DNA from: an uncultured Acidimicrobiales bacterium
GTDB taxonomy: Bacteria; Actinomycetota; Acidimicrobiia; Acidimicrobiales; Aldehydirespiratoraceae
Direction of reading: 5' to 3'
Length of the DNA: 64,000 bases
NCBI GenBank assembly: GCA_951812975.1
Contig: CATOTC010000001.1
Span: 62,001 to 126,000 of the forward strand
A model generated the notes under the pieces. The model saw only the letters and a program-made list of their open reading frames with translations. It was not told the DNA's origin and ran no database searches. The translations under genes were made by a program, and so were the position numbers. Of this stretch, positions 28,666 to 39,152 are shown one piece after another. The first letter of the stretch is position 1, and every line of letters starts with the position of its first letter.

Positions 28666-30498
28666 ATGCAACCGTCCTCAGCGGAACCCCGAGGCTCAGA
28701 CTGGCAGCGAAAGCTGAGGCGGTTCGGCCCGATCCTGGCGATCGTGGTGGTCGTCGTGGCAGTGATCGTGATCGCGGCGAGCGGTGGCGACGATTCCGGT
28801 GACACCGAGGCACTCAGCGAAGGTACAGGGGAACTCGACGACGAGACTTCCGCACCGGAGACTACTGACACCGGTACCGACGCTGCCGTTGAGACTATGC
28901 CCGAGGGCACAGAGCAAGACCCCGACGACAACGCAACCGTCGACACCGGTCTCCCCGATGGGGTCATGACTTTCAGCGTCGCTGAAGAACTCGGCTTGGA
29001 CATCGACTTCGGCCAGCGTTGCGACGAGGAACTCGGCACCCTCGCGGTGCCCAACTTCTTCGCTCCCGAGTGTGTCGCTCCATTCGAGGGCGACAACGGG
29101 GGCGCCACCGCGCAGGGTGTGACCGAGGACTCAATAAAGATCGTGTGGTGGACCGCCCGCGACGCCGACCCGGTTCTCAGCTATGTCACCTCGGCGATCC
29201 TCAACGATGACACGACCGCGGACGACGAACACACGATGCACAAACTCGTCGAGTACTACGAGACCTACTACGAAACCTACGGGCGCGACGTCGACCTGGT
29301 GGTATACGAAGGCTCAGGCAACATCAACGACATTGGCGCGGCCAGAGCCGACGCCGTGGAGATCGCCGAGGAGCACAAACCGTTCATGGTCTGGGGCGGA
29401 CCCACGCTCACCAATGCGTTCGCAGAGGAACTGCACGCCCGGGGCATTCCCTGTATCGGCTGCGGACCTGGTCAGACCCAGGAGTACTACGTTGACCGAC
29501 CGGGCCTCGCCTACACGATCACCAAGGGTCCCGACCAACTGAATCTGCTGGTGGCCGAGTACATCGGCAGACGCTTGGCGCGCGAGGATGCGATCCACGC
29601 GGGCGACGAGTCGATGCACTCCAAAGAACGGGTCTTCGGTCGCATCTGGATCGAGGCCAGCGCTGCATCCGCGGAGTCGAACAGGCAGTTCGAAAAGGCG
29701 TTGCGCGACTGGGGCGTGGTGATCAGAGAATCACAGAATTACGTGCTTGATCCGGGCACTCTGCAAGAGTCGGCCTCGACGGTGATCGCCCGGATGAAAC
29801 AGGCCGGTGTCACTTCGGTGATCTTCAACGGCGATCCCATCGCTCCCAGAGAGTTCACCAACGAAGCAACCGCGCAGGACTACTGGCCGGAATGGATTGT
29901 CACCGGCTCGGTGCTAGTCGATACCACTGCCTTCTCCCGCACCTATGACCAGGATCAATGGGCGAATGCGTTCGGTGTGTCGAACCTCGCCGCCCGAGTC
30001 GACCGAGTCATCGGCGGGGTCCACTCGCTGTATGTCTGGTTTCATGGCGAACCGCCCCGAGCCGACGACAACATCGGAGTCATCAATCCCACCATTCAGA
30101 CCTTCTACTCCTACTACCAGCTGGTGGGACCCGAGTTGACGATCGACAACTTCCGCGACGCAATCTTTGCCGCTGAACCGACTCGCCGGGCGCTGACCGC
30201 GCCGTCGATCTCATACGGCTACCAGCGAATCTGGCCGCCAGGGTTAGAGCCGGACTACCGCGGCATCGACGACGTGGCTGAGGTCTGGTGGGACAACACG
30301 GTCCGCGGCCTCGACGAGATCGATCGGGACGGGGTCGGCATGTGGCGGTTCGTCAACGGCGGCCAGCGCTACAAGCTCGGTGAGACTCCGCTAGGGCCCC
30401 CGGATGCTTTCGTGCTCGAAGGCTCGGTCACGATCTACGAACAGCGTCCCGACGACGAGGAGTTCCCCGACTACTACGAGCCGCTGCCGGCTCGCTGA
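28666..30498 (+). CDS. ABC transporter substrate-binding protein (Leu/Ile/Val-type, large)
   Basis: N-terminal TM anchor, Asp/Glu/Thr linker, periplasmic binding region; follows the transporter genes. Confidence 0.8.
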   Translation: MQPSSAEPRGSDWQRKLRRFGPILAIVVVVVAVIVIAASGGDDSGDTEALSEGTGELDDETSAPETTDTGTDAAVETMPEGTEQDPDDNATVDTGLPDGVMTFSVAEELGLDIDFGQRCDEELGTLAVPNFFAPECVAPFEGDNGGATAQGVTEDSIKIVWWTARDADPVLSYVTSAILNDDTTADDEHTMHKLVEYYETYYETYGRDVDLVVYEGSGNINDIGAARADAVEIAEEHKPFMVWGGPTLTNAFAEELHARGIPCIGCGPGQTQEYYVDRPGLAYTITKGPDQLNLLVAEYIGRRLAREDAIHAGDESMHSKERVFGRIWIEASAASAESNRQFEKALRDWGVVIRESQNYVLDPGTLQESASTVIARMKQAGVTSVIFNGDPIAPREFTNEATAQDYWPEWIVTGSVLVDTTAFSRTYDQDQWANAFGVSNLAARVDRVIGGVHSLYVWFHGEPPRADDNIGVINPTIQTFYSYYQLVGPELTIDNFRDAIFAAEPTRRALTAPSISYGYQRIWPPGLEPDYRGIDDVAEVWWDNTVRGLDEIDRDGVGMWRFVNGGQRYKLGETPLGPPDAFVLEGSVTIYEQRPDDEEFPDYYEPLPAR

Positions 30499-30548
30499 GG
30501 CGGCCCGCCAAGTTGCAGATCCGCCGACAGCGTCGTGGCAGCTGCCGG

Positions 30549-32108
30549 CTATTCTCGTTCGCGCAGCTCGCGGCGCAGGATCTTGCCAGATGCACTCTTG
30601 GGGACGGCGTCGATCACCTCGAGTTGACGGACCTGCTTGTAGCTCACCAGATGCTCGCCGACGAGTGCCTGGACCTCTTCGAGGGTGACGGTCGCGCCGG
30701 GGGCGCAGACCACGAAGGCTTTGGGGATCTCACCGGCTTCGACATCGGTAACCCCGATCACAGCCACATCAACGATCGACGGATGGGTGATGAGCACCGC
30801 TTCGATCTCCGCGGGAGGGACCTGAAACCCCTTGTATTTGATGAGTTCTTTGATGCGGTCCACGATCGAGTAGTGCCCTGCCTCGTCGAGCACGGCCACG
30901 TCGCCGGTATGCAGCCAACCGTCTGCGTCGATGGTGGCGGCTGTGGCCTCGGGGTTGTTGAGGTAGCCCTTCATCACCATCGGGCCGCGTACCCACAGTT
31001 CGCCCCGTCCTCCGACGTCTTGATCCTCACCTGTCTCGGGGTCGACGATGCGGCACTCGGTGTTGGACACAGCTTTGCCGCTGGTGCCGGGCCGGTAGTC
31101 GCCTTCTGGGGTGGCGTGTGTGACCGGGCTGAGTTCGGTCATTCCGTAGCCCTGGACGACTTCGCATCCCACCCGGTTGGCCGCTTCTGCCGCCAGGTCG
31201 GCACCGAGGGGTGCGGCGCCCGAGAACACCTGTTTCAGGCTCGACAGGTCGTAGTTCTCCACGAGCGGCGCCTTGGCCAGGGCCAGCACCATCGGGGGAA
31301 CCGCGAAGAAACGGGTGATCCGCAACGACTGAACGAGCGTCAGCGCGGCTTCGAGATCGAAGCGCGGCATGGTCACCACGGTCACCCCGTTGGCCAGCAG
31401 CCCGTTCATCAGGACCTGCATCCCGTAGATGTGGAAGAAGGGCAGGGCCGCCAGTCCCAACTCGTCTTCGTCGTATTGGAGCACATGCTCCATCTGGCAG
31501 ACGTTGGCGACCAGGTTGCGGTGGGTGAGCATCACCCCTTTGGGCAGGCCCGTGGTTCCCGAGGAGTACGGCAGAACCATCACGTCGTCGTTGAGGTCGA
31601 TGTCGACCTGGTCGATCGGGTCGCCCATCAGCGAAGCCATCGGTGTGGCCGCCGGCCCACCGGTTGGCGGCTCTCCCACCACGATCACCTCGCTGACCCC
31701 GGTGCCCTCAATAGCGGCGAACGCAACCTCGAGGAACGTCGGAACGGTCAACAGCAGCGAAGCGCCAGAGTCCTGGAGTTGGAACCGGACCTCCTCCGCG
31801 CCGTAGGTCGGATTGATGGTGGTGAGAGTGGCGCCCGCTACGCCCACAGCGTGGAAAGCGACCGCGTATTCGGGCACGTTGGGGGCCATGATCCCGAGCA
31901 CATCGCCGGGACCGAGCCCTCGAGCCGACAGACCGCCGGCCATCGACCGGATCGCTCTGTCCAATTCGGCGAAGGTGTACGACGAAGCACCGCCGTCGGT
32001 GACGGCCACGCGGTCGGGGACCCTCTGGGCATGTCGCATGACCAACTCGGTGATCGAAACGTCGGGAATCTCCACGCTGGGGAGAGGGCTGGTGTGGATG
32101 ATTGTCAT
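30549..32108 (-). CDS. AMP-dependent acyl-CoA synthetase/ligase (4-coumarate-CoA ligase-like)
   Basis: VLPYSSGTTGLPKGVMLTHRNL, GYGMTELSPVTH, GWLHTGDVAVLDEAGHYSIVDRIKELIKYKGFQVPPAEIE. Confidence 0.93.
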   Translation of the reverse strand: MTIIHTSPLPSVEIPDVSITELVMRHAQRVPDRVAVTDGGASSYTFAELDRAIRSMAGGLSARGLGPGDVLGIMAPNVPEYAVAFHAVGVAGATLTTINPTYGAEEVRFQLQDSGASLLLTVPTFLEVAFAAIEGTGVSEVIVVGEPPTGGPAATPMASLMGDPIDQVDIDLNDDVMVLPYSSGTTGLPKGVMLTHRNLVANVCQMEHVLQYDEDELGLAALPFFHIYGMQVLMNGLLANGVTVVTMPRFDLEAALTLVQSLRITRFFAVPPMVLALAKAPLVENYDLSSLKQVFSGAAPLGADLAAEAANRVGCEVVQGYGMTELSPVTHATPEGDYRPGTSGKAVSNTECRIVDPETGEDQDVGGRGELWVRGPMVMKGYLNNPEATAATIDADGWLHTGDVAVLDEAGHYSIVDRIKELIKYKGFQVPPAEIEAVLITHPSIVDVAVIGVTDVEAGEIPKAFVVCAPGATVTLEEVQALVGEHLVSYKQVRQLEVIDAVPKSASGKILRRELRERE

Positions 32109-32183
32109 CGGGTTCTCTCAAGGGCTCAGTTGGAGCCGGATGCTAGCGTGAACAACTTCTGCAGGCCCACGCAGATTAAGGAT

Positions 32184-32597
32184 ATGGTGGATGTGTGCTA
32201 CGGCAGGCTCGCAACCGGGACAGAGCCGGAGCTGAACCGTTCAACCCGCATGTGGACCCCTATGGACCCTTTTTCAGACCCGTCTGATCCTCGCAGAGTT
32301 TTCAACCGAAAGCGTCTCCGTGCCTTCGTTCGGCGAGTCATGCGACCGGCGGCCCGTCCCCGGTCAGAATCCGACATCTTCACCGCGGCCCGTCACGTGA
32401 CGGGCGCGATCGGAGCCGGCACCAGCCCGGCCTACGAGGCGCTGGCCCAGGGGGGTGAGAGGCTCAACCGTTCGCTGCGGGAGAACCCGCTGCCTCCGAG
32501 CACCCACATCTCGCATCGTGACTCCACCCGTCACAATATTCCGGTCCCGCTGTCGGAACGGTGCATCGAGGACTACCACAAGACCACTGACCCGTAA
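32184..32597 (+). CDS. Hypothetical protein
   Basis: ORF not antisense to a known gene; no family recognised. Confidence 0.35.
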   Translation: MVDVCYGRLATGTEPELNRSTRMWTPMDPFSDPSDPRRVFNRKRLRAFVRRVMRPAARPRSESDIFTAARHVTGAIGAGTSPAYEALAQGGERLNRSLRENPLPPSTHISHRDSTRHNIPVPLSERCIEDYHKTTDP

Positions 32598-32669
32598 TCT
32601 GTCACCGGGCTGCCGCTCGACCGTTCGGAGTGGTCGTTGCGAGGACGGTGTTTGTTGGAGCAGTGCTTG

Positions 32670-34025
32670 CTAGGGCAACAGGAGCAAGGCGTTGCCCGCA
32701 CGCGTGGGCGCGCCGAGACTGGTCAGGTCGACGGAACTTATTTCTGCTGTGGGCAAGTCCAACACCCACAACCGCGGATCGGTAGTCGCTGGGTCCAGCC
32801 ATACCGCGAGAGTCGAATCGGGCGCCCAAGCAACCTCATTGCCGACCTTGCCGCTCAGCGGTGTGAGTTCTGCCGCTGCGACATCGTAGAGGAGGTCTGG
32901 ATCCGACAGATTCGTGTCCTGGTTCGTCAACAGGAGAGAGCTTCCATCGGGAGCGATCGTGACGTTCGCCGAACTGCCGGCGAATTCCACCGGCAGGTCC
33001 AAGACCTCGCTCGAGGAATGATCGACCAGCACCGGAGTACAAACCAGCGGTTCAGTGCAGCGAATCTCAACATGGTGCGTCGCGTTGGCGGCGACCACCG
33101 GCCAGTCGGAGTAGTGCGTGAATCCACTCTGAGTGGTGACGAAAGTCTCACCGGTCGAGGAGACCGCAAGCACGCCAACGGAGGGTACGGCGAGCAGTTC
33201 GGCTCCAACCGGCACGTCGATTCGCGACATGAACAGCCCCGACGAGTTCCCGACGTAGAGGTGGTCGGCGGTTTCGGAACCGCCGACGGCCAGCGTAAAA
33301 CTGCTTTTTTCGCCTGCGATGACCTGCCCTTGAGTGAACAGGAGGTAGACCCTCTGGGTAGCTGATTCGGCGTCGCGTTTGAAACCGTAGGTATGGCCTT
33401 GTTCATCGAACATGGAGAATGAGTCGAAACCGGTCAGCAGGTCGTTCATGGTCACTTGTTCGGCTGTGACGACGCTCACTGGGTCCACCGACATGGGGTT
33501 GACAATAACCACGCCGTCAGTAGCAACATACGCAAGTCGATGTCGGCCCATAAGCGACGCCAGAGTTCTTTGGGTTGTCACGACGGCGCCTTCAGACAAG
33601 GCGCCGTCGGTGAGTTCACCGTCGACTTCATCGCCCCCGGTACCATCGGTCGTGTCTGCGATCGGGCCTTCGTTGGAAGTGTTCTCGGTGAAGGGAAGCA
33701 GACCGTCGGGTTCGCTCATCGGCTCGGACCTCTCGCCGCGCCACCCGATGAACAACGCCGCGGCGAATATCGAAAACAGCGCTACCGCGAACCATTTCGC
33801 TGGTCCGACACGACCGGCCGCCTGCACCGCTTCAGTCTCTTCGATGAAGCCGCTGTGGTCGGAATGGCCCTCCTGGCCCTGTTGGAGCTTCTGACCGCAG
33901 GTTGGACACACATGCTCGTCGAAGCGCTCGTGGGCCGCAATCGAGAGGTGCTGAATGCGAGCAGGGCTTCGACCGCTGTCCTCGTCATTGCCTCGATCGG
34001 TGTCTCGCTGAGTGTCTCGCCTCAT
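32670..34025 (-). CDS. Zinc-ribbon plus TM plus WD40/TolB-like repeat protein
   Basis: N-terminal CPTCGQKL, single TM, then beta-propeller-like region. Confidence 0.6.
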   Translation of the reverse strand: MRRDTQRDTDRGNDEDSGRSPARIQHLSIAAHERFDEHVCPTCGQKLQQGQEGHSDHSGFIEETEAVQAAGRVGPAKWFAVALFSIFAAALFIGWRGERSEPMSEPDGLLPFTENTSNEGPIADTTDGTGGDEVDGELTDGALSEGAVVTTQRTLASLMGRHRLAYVATDGVVIVNPMSVDPVSVVTAEQVTMNDLLTGFDSFSMFDEQGHTYGFKRDAESATQRVYLLFTQGQVIAGEKSSFTLAVGGSETADHLYVGNSSGLFMSRIDVPVGAELLAVPSVGVLAVSSTGETFVTTQSGFTHYSDWPVVAANATHHVEIRCTEPLVCTPVLVDHSSSEVLDLPVEFAGSSANVTIAPDGSSLLLTNQDTNLSDPDLLYDVAAAELTPLSGKVGNEVAWAPDSTLAVWLDPATTDPRLWVLDLPTAEISSVDLTSLGAPTRAGNALLLLP

Positions 34026-34151
34026 CTGCGCCCGAATCTAGTTCGCCCCGTGCCGCCCAGTTCAGAGCAGCCGGATCCGGTGGCCCTTATGGATCACGGC
34101 CATGCTTAGAATGGATCTATTCGTTGGCCGCTTAACGGAGTCAAGATTCGG

Positions 34152-35057
34152 GTGGTTGTTCAGGAACCATATTCAGAGATAATCGCCCCTTGGGACGGGC
34201 GCCGTGTACCCGTGACTTTGCTCGGCGGATACCTCGGTGCCGGCAAGACGACGGTGATAAACGAGGTGTTGGCTGCAACGGACCGGCCGATCGCGGTGCT
34301 GGTGAACGACGTTGGTGAGGTGAACGTCGATGCCTCGCTGGTTCGTCGTCGCCACGGCGACACGATTGAACTGACCGACGGATGTGTCTGCTGCAGCCTG
34401 GCCGGTGGGTTGGCTGCAGCCTTTGACGGCTTGAGGGAGCGAGACACCCCGCCTGATCACGTCATCGTGGAACTGAGCGGTATTGCTGATCCCGCTCGGG
34501 TGGTGCCTTGGGCGTCTTCACCAGGATTTTCGCTCGACGGTGTGGTGGTGCTGGTCGACGCCGATCAGTTCCTGGAACGTCTCGACGATCCGGCTACGGC
34601 CGCTTCGGTGGAGACTCAACTCGCCGCTGCGGATCTGCTTGTTCTCACCAAACTCGACCTCGCATCGGCGGCTGATGTGACCGAGACTCGGTCAGTGCTG
34701 CAGAACCGAGTTCCTGGTATCCCGATTCTCAACAGCGACGACGCGGTTGCGAGTGCATCTTTTGTCGGTCTCGCCACTCGTAGACCCGGCGGTGCCGCCG
34801 ATGTCGGGCCGGCGAACCTGTTCGACGCCCACGAAGTGACCACTGTGGCGATACCGCGGCCTATCACCGCCGCTGATTTCGAAGCGATGATCGAGTCATT
34901 GGAGCCAACGACGCTGCGCGCCAAAGGCATCGCGACCACCCCCGACGGCACCCGCCTCCTCGCTCAAGTCGTTGGCCGCCGCCGTTCAGTCACCGTGCTC
35001 CCCGACGCCGAGTCCCAACCCCCCACCAACCTGGTAGTGATCACCCCCCGGCTCTAA
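34152..35057 (+). CDS. CobW/P47K-family GTP-binding metallochaperone
   Basis: VPVTLLGGYLGAGKTTVINEVL, GCVCCSLAGGL (CxCC), ELSGIADP. Confidence 0.92.
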   Translation: MVVQEPYSEIIAPWDGRRVPVTLLGGYLGAGKTTVINEVLAATDRPIAVLVNDVGEVNVDASLVRRRHGDTIELTDGCVCCSLAGGLAAAFDGLRERDTPPDHVIVELSGIADPARVVPWASSPGFSLDGVVVLVDADQFLERLDDPATAASVETQLAAADLLVLTKLDLASAADVTETRSVLQNRVPGIPILNSDDAVASASFVGLATRRPGGAADVGPANLFDAHEVTTVAIPRPITAADFEAMIESLEPTTLRAKGIATTPDGTRLLAQVVGRRRSVTVLPDAESQPPTNLVVITPRL

Positions 35058-35162
35058 CCTCCACGGTTACCCAAACATCGAGAATGTCGTCGGGACTGAG
35101 GAGCAACGCGACTTGCGCCCGGGGTGATCGAGCACGCCAGCCGACGGTGACAACCGGGATTG

Positions 35163-35513
35163 TCAATCGAGGGCTAGGTGGAGTCGTAGGGCGTTGTCGA
35201 GCCGGGCCATGTGCTCGAAGTCGACGATCCCGATCATGCGGCCGATCCGTTCCACCGATACGGACCTGACTTGCTCAGCCTGCGCTTTCGAGTCAGAGTT
35301 CAGCCCGGTATCCACCGACCTCAACAAAACCTGAAATGGATAGACCCGCTCAGTGTTCGAGGTCACCGGCACCACCGTGATCACGCCGCGCCCCAGTCGT
35401 CTGGCGCTGGAGTTGGCACCGTCATTGCTGACGATCACGGCGGGCCGAGTACGAGCAGCCTCAGAACCGACGGCGTCACTGAAGTCAACAATGCGGATCT
35501 CGCTGCGGCGCAT
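35163..35513 (-). CDS. MazF/PemK-family toxin
   Basis: RRSEIRIVDFSDAVGSEAARTRPAVIVSND, VITVVPVTSN; ATG at 35513 overlaps antitoxin stop. Confidence 0.85.
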   Translation of the reverse strand: MRRSEIRIVDFSDAVGSEAARTRPAVIVSNDGANSSARRLGRGVITVVPVTSNTERVYPFQVLLRSVDTGLNSDSKAQAEQVRSVSVERIGRMIGIVDFEHMARLDNALRLHLALD

Positions 35514-35734
35514 CAGTTGGCGGTGAGCCCGTCGGCAACCGTGGTGTCCCACACGTGGGACTCGTCGTCGTCCCAGTCTTCAAACGCATCGGCGTAACTC
35601 TGCGACAACTGAGACGCGCGAAGAAGCCTGACGGCTCGCTGAAGCGCACCCGAGCGCGACAGACCGTTGTGTGCTTCGGAGTATTCGGCGAGGAACCGTA
35701 GATCTTCGTCCGGAAGGTTCACGCTCACTTTCAT
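35513..35734 (-). CDS. MazE-like ribbon-helix-helix antitoxin
   Basis: MKVSVNLPDEDLRFLAEY... directly upstream of the MazF-like ORF. Confidence 0.8.
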   Translation of the reverse strand: MKVSVNLPDEDLRFLAEYSEAHNGLSRSGALQRAVRLLRASQLSQSYADAFEDWDDDESHVWDTTVADGLTAN

Positions 35735-35784
35735 ACTGTTGATGCTACCAAAGTAGGAACTCAGTTACCACCAGACCTCAATGC

Positions 35785-36582
35785 ATGAGTTTGGCCTTAC
35801 GCAGAGCCGAGGCGATTAGGGTGAGGTCGGTGAGCGGGACCGAACCAGGCGAGCAGCAGCGGGAGGCGGGTCGAGTTCTTGCCACGGTACCGGAGGACTG
35901 GGAACGGGCACTAGCGGTGGTGGCCCATCCCGACGACCTCGAATATGGGGCTTCGGCGGCGGTCGCCCGCTGGACGGACATGGGCAAAGACGTCCGTTAC
36001 GTGTTGGCCACACGGGGCGAGGCCGGCATCGATTCCATGCATCCCGGCGAGGCTGGTCCGCTTCGCTCAAAAGAGCAGGTGTCTGCCGCAGCCGCCGTGG
36101 GTGTCTCGGTGGTTGAGTTCCTCGATCACCCCGACGGCCTGGTAGTCAACGGAATCGAACTGCGGCGGGACCTGGCCGCGGCGATCCGTCGTCACCAGCC
36201 GGAAGTGATCATCGGATCGAACTACCGCGACCGGTGGGGAGAGTCCGGACCCTGGAACCACGTCGATCACCGGGAGCTCGGCAGGGCTCTGCCCGACGCG
36301 GTTCGCGACGCCGCCAATCGCTGGCTGTTCCCCGAAGCGGGCGAGCCGTGGGACGGGGTGCGCTGGATCGCTTTCGCATCCTCTCCTGTGCCCACACATG
36401 GAGTCGACGTGACCGATCATCTCGCGGCCGGCGTGGACTCATTGCTCTGTCACCGCGTCTACATCGAGAGCCTCGGCGATCCGAGCTTCGATCCCGATTC
36501 GTTCCTGAGCGACAACTGCCGACAGGTCGGCGAGACGCTCGGCGTGCAGTACGGAGTCGCCTTCGAACTGATCCCAATGTGA
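35785..36582 (+). CDS. PIG-L/LmbE-family deacetylase
   Basis: ALAVVAHPDDLEYGASAAVARW, WNHVDHRELGRA. Confidence 0.88.
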   Translation: MSLALRRAEAIRVRSVSGTEPGEQQREAGRVLATVPEDWERALAVVAHPDDLEYGASAAVARWTDMGKDVRYVLATRGEAGIDSMHPGEAGPLRSKEQVSAAAAVGVSVVEFLDHPDGLVVNGIELRRDLAAAIRRHQPEVIIGSNYRDRWGESGPWNHVDHRELGRALPDAVRDAANRWLFPEAGEPWDGVRWIAFASSPVPTHGVDVTDHLAAGVDSLLCHRVYIESLGDPSFDPDSFLSDNCRQVGETLGVQYGVAFELIPM

Positions 36583-36606
36583 CCCCGTACCAGCGGATCC
36601 CCCATA

Positions 36607-38141
36607 TCACCTAGAGCGCAGAGCCATGGCGCGGCGAATATGGTCCATATCCACATTCTCCCGCACAAGGGCGGCCAGCTTGTCGTACTCGACGTTGAGG
36701 TCGACGTCACTGCCGGCCTGCGGCAAGGTGATGCCTTTGCGCTCAGCGATGAACTCGAGCACCGAACACCTGACGCCGCGATTGTGGAACAGCCCGTGCA
36801 TGTAGGTACCGAGGGTCAGCCCTTCGTCATCGAGCTCACCGTCGGCCGAACTGACGCCGGCGCCTGAACGCGACTCAATGACGAACGGGCTGGTCAGAGA
36901 GTCTTTGTCGGGCACACCCATGTGAATCTCGTAGCCGGTCAGCGCTGCTCCAAGGCAACCGCCCAGCAGACCGCGCCCGTCCACAACGCGAGCCGAAACC
37001 TGGTGTGTGACCTTCTCCGTCGAAAAGGCAGTCGATGTGGACAACAGGCCGAGACCCGCAGTGCTCAGCTGAGTTGATTCAACGCCGGCGGGATCGCGAA
37101 GTTCGCTTCCCAGCATCTGGAATCCTGCGCAGATGCCCACAACCGGCGTTCCCGACTCGCGGGCTGCGATGATCTGGTCGGCCAAGCCGTTCGTGCGAAG
37201 CCAGCCGAGGTCATGCACGGTTGTCTTACTGCCCGGAATCACACCAGGTCAGGTTGCCCGAAGTCACCGCTGTCGTCGACGTAGCGGACCCGCACGCCCC
37301 GCTCGTGGCGCAGCGGGTCGAAGTCGTCGAAATTGGAGGTGTGGGGCAGTCGCATGACGGCGACGTCGACGAGCACTCCCTCGTTGCCTTCATTGCTCGA
37401 CCCAGCCGGTTCAAGGCCGAGTGTGTCTTCTTCGGGGACGTGAATGTCGAAGAAGTAGGGCAGCACACCGAGGACCGGCGCGCCCGAGTGTTCTTCGAGC
37501 AGGTGCAGTCCTGATGTGAGCAGCGAGGGGTCGCCGCGAAACTTGTTGATCACGTGCCCGGTGACCAGTGCACGCTCTTCGGGTTCCAGCAGAATCATCG
37601 TGCCGACAATCTGGGCGAAGACCCCTCCGCGTTCGATATCACCAACCAGAATCACCGGCGACTCGGCGTGCCTCGCCACGCGCATGTTGACAAGGTCGTA
37701 CTGCTTCAAGTTGATTTCGGCCGGACTGCCGGCCCCCTCGATCACCACAACGTCGAAATCACGACGCAGAGTATCCAATGCCGACGTGATGACAGGCCAG
37801 AGCCGCTGTGTGAGCCCGTAATATCCCCTCGCGGACTTTGTCGTTTGCGGCCTCCCCCATCACCACGACCTGTGAGCGAGCGTCAGCCTCCGGTTTCAAC
37901 AGGAGGGGTTCATTTCAACCCGGGGTTCAACCATCGCCGCTGCACCCTGGACCGCCTGTGAACGGCCGATCTCGCCGCCGTCTGGTGTGACATATGAGTT
38001 GAGGGACATGTTCTGTGCTTTGAAGGGAGCCACCTGATACCCGTCCTGCGCGAAGATCCGGCACAACGCTGCCGCCACGATCGACTTGCCGGCGTGCGAC
38101 GACGTTCCCTGCACCATGATCACTCTCGCGGGTTCGTTCAT
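36607..38141 (-). pseudogene. cobQ: Cobyric acid synthase, interrupted by three single-nt frameshifts
   Basis: Three ORFs (37896-38141, 37239-37778, 36607-37242) cover N-terminus, middle and C-terminus of CobQ in different frames. Confidence 0.88.
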
Positions 38142-38219
38142 CGCTTGATCCCCTGGGTTCGCATCGTTTAGTTGTACAGCTTGACAACGGCTTCCGAGTT
38201 GAGACGATGCACAAACGGG

Positions 38220-39152
38220 TCAGGTTCCCGCCAGGCGGGCGACGACGGGGGCCAACTCGTCCATGGATTCAATTCCCAGGCCGATGTAGCTGATCCCGAG
38301 TTCTTCTCGTTGACGGACCAGCTTGTCCACCAACTCTTCAACCGTTCCAACCAGGATGTGAGGCGACTCCAGGAACTGATCGGCTTCGAGCCCGAAAACC
38401 GGAGCCAGGGCCCCGACTAGGCCAGACGAGTCTGAGGTCACAGACGAAACATGGACCCGAGTGTGCAACTCCAGATCCTCGAAGCGGTCCGCACCCTCAT
38501 CACGGATCCAGCCGATCTTGGCCGCGGTCGCAGCAAGCGTGGCCGACGGCCCGACCCGCTGGTCAATGACCCCGGCCGACATTGCTGGGTTCACGCCAAC
38601 AATGTCGGCACACTGCGCGGCCAGCCGCAGAACCCGCTCAGAACCACCGGCGACGATCAGCTGCGGACCTCCAGCCCGAACCGGCGCAGGCAAGCCCTGC
38701 AGGCCCTCAATGGAGTAATACCGACCGGAGAATGTAACCGTCTCCCCAGCGAGCAGACCCCTGATGATCGCCAGCGCTTCGCTCAGCCGTTCGATTCGAA
38801 CACCGGGGCGCTCCAGCGGGATACCGGTGCTCTGATAGTCACTGCTCTGCCACCCCGCACCGATCCCCAACTCGAATCGCCCTTCCGAAAGGACATCGAG
38901 AGTCGACGCCTCCTTGGCCAGCACCGCCGGATGCCGGAAATCGTTGGCCAGCACCAGAGTCCCCACCTTCAACGTCGTTGTGGCCTCGGCTGCAAACGCC
39001 AGAGCCACCATCGGGGAGAGTCCCCCGTCGAGGTGGTCGGGCACGCTCAAGATGTCGTAACCCATATCTTCAGCGCGTCGGGCCGCCTCCCTCCATTGCT
39101 GCGCGTCCTCGAAACCGCGAGCCTGAACCCCGAAACGAAACGCCCGCATCAT
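38220..39152 (-). CDS. LLM class F420-dependent oxidoreductase
   Basis: FRFGVQARGFEDAQQWREAARRAEDMGYDILSVPDHL. Confidence 0.85.
   Translation of the reverse strand: MMRAFRFGVQARGFEDAQQWREAARRAEDMGYDILSVPDHLDGGLSPMVALAFAAEATTTLKVGTLVLANDFRHPAVLAKEASTLDVLSEGRFELGIGAGWQSSDYQSTGIPLERPGVRIERLSEALAIIRGLLAGETVTFSGRYYSIEGLQGLPAPVRAGGPQLIVAGGSERVLRLAAQCADIVGVNPAMSAGVIDQRVGPSATLAATAAKIGWIRDEGADRFEDLELHTRVHVSSVTSDSSGLVGALAPVFGLEADQFLESPHILVGTVEELVDKLVRQREELGISYIGLGIESMDELAPVVARLAGT

Noticed and set aside
30513-32597. 694-aa plus-strand ORF
   Set aside because: Antisense to a clear acyl-CoA synthetase (30549-32108); high-GC shadow ORF. Only the part after about 32184 might be real.
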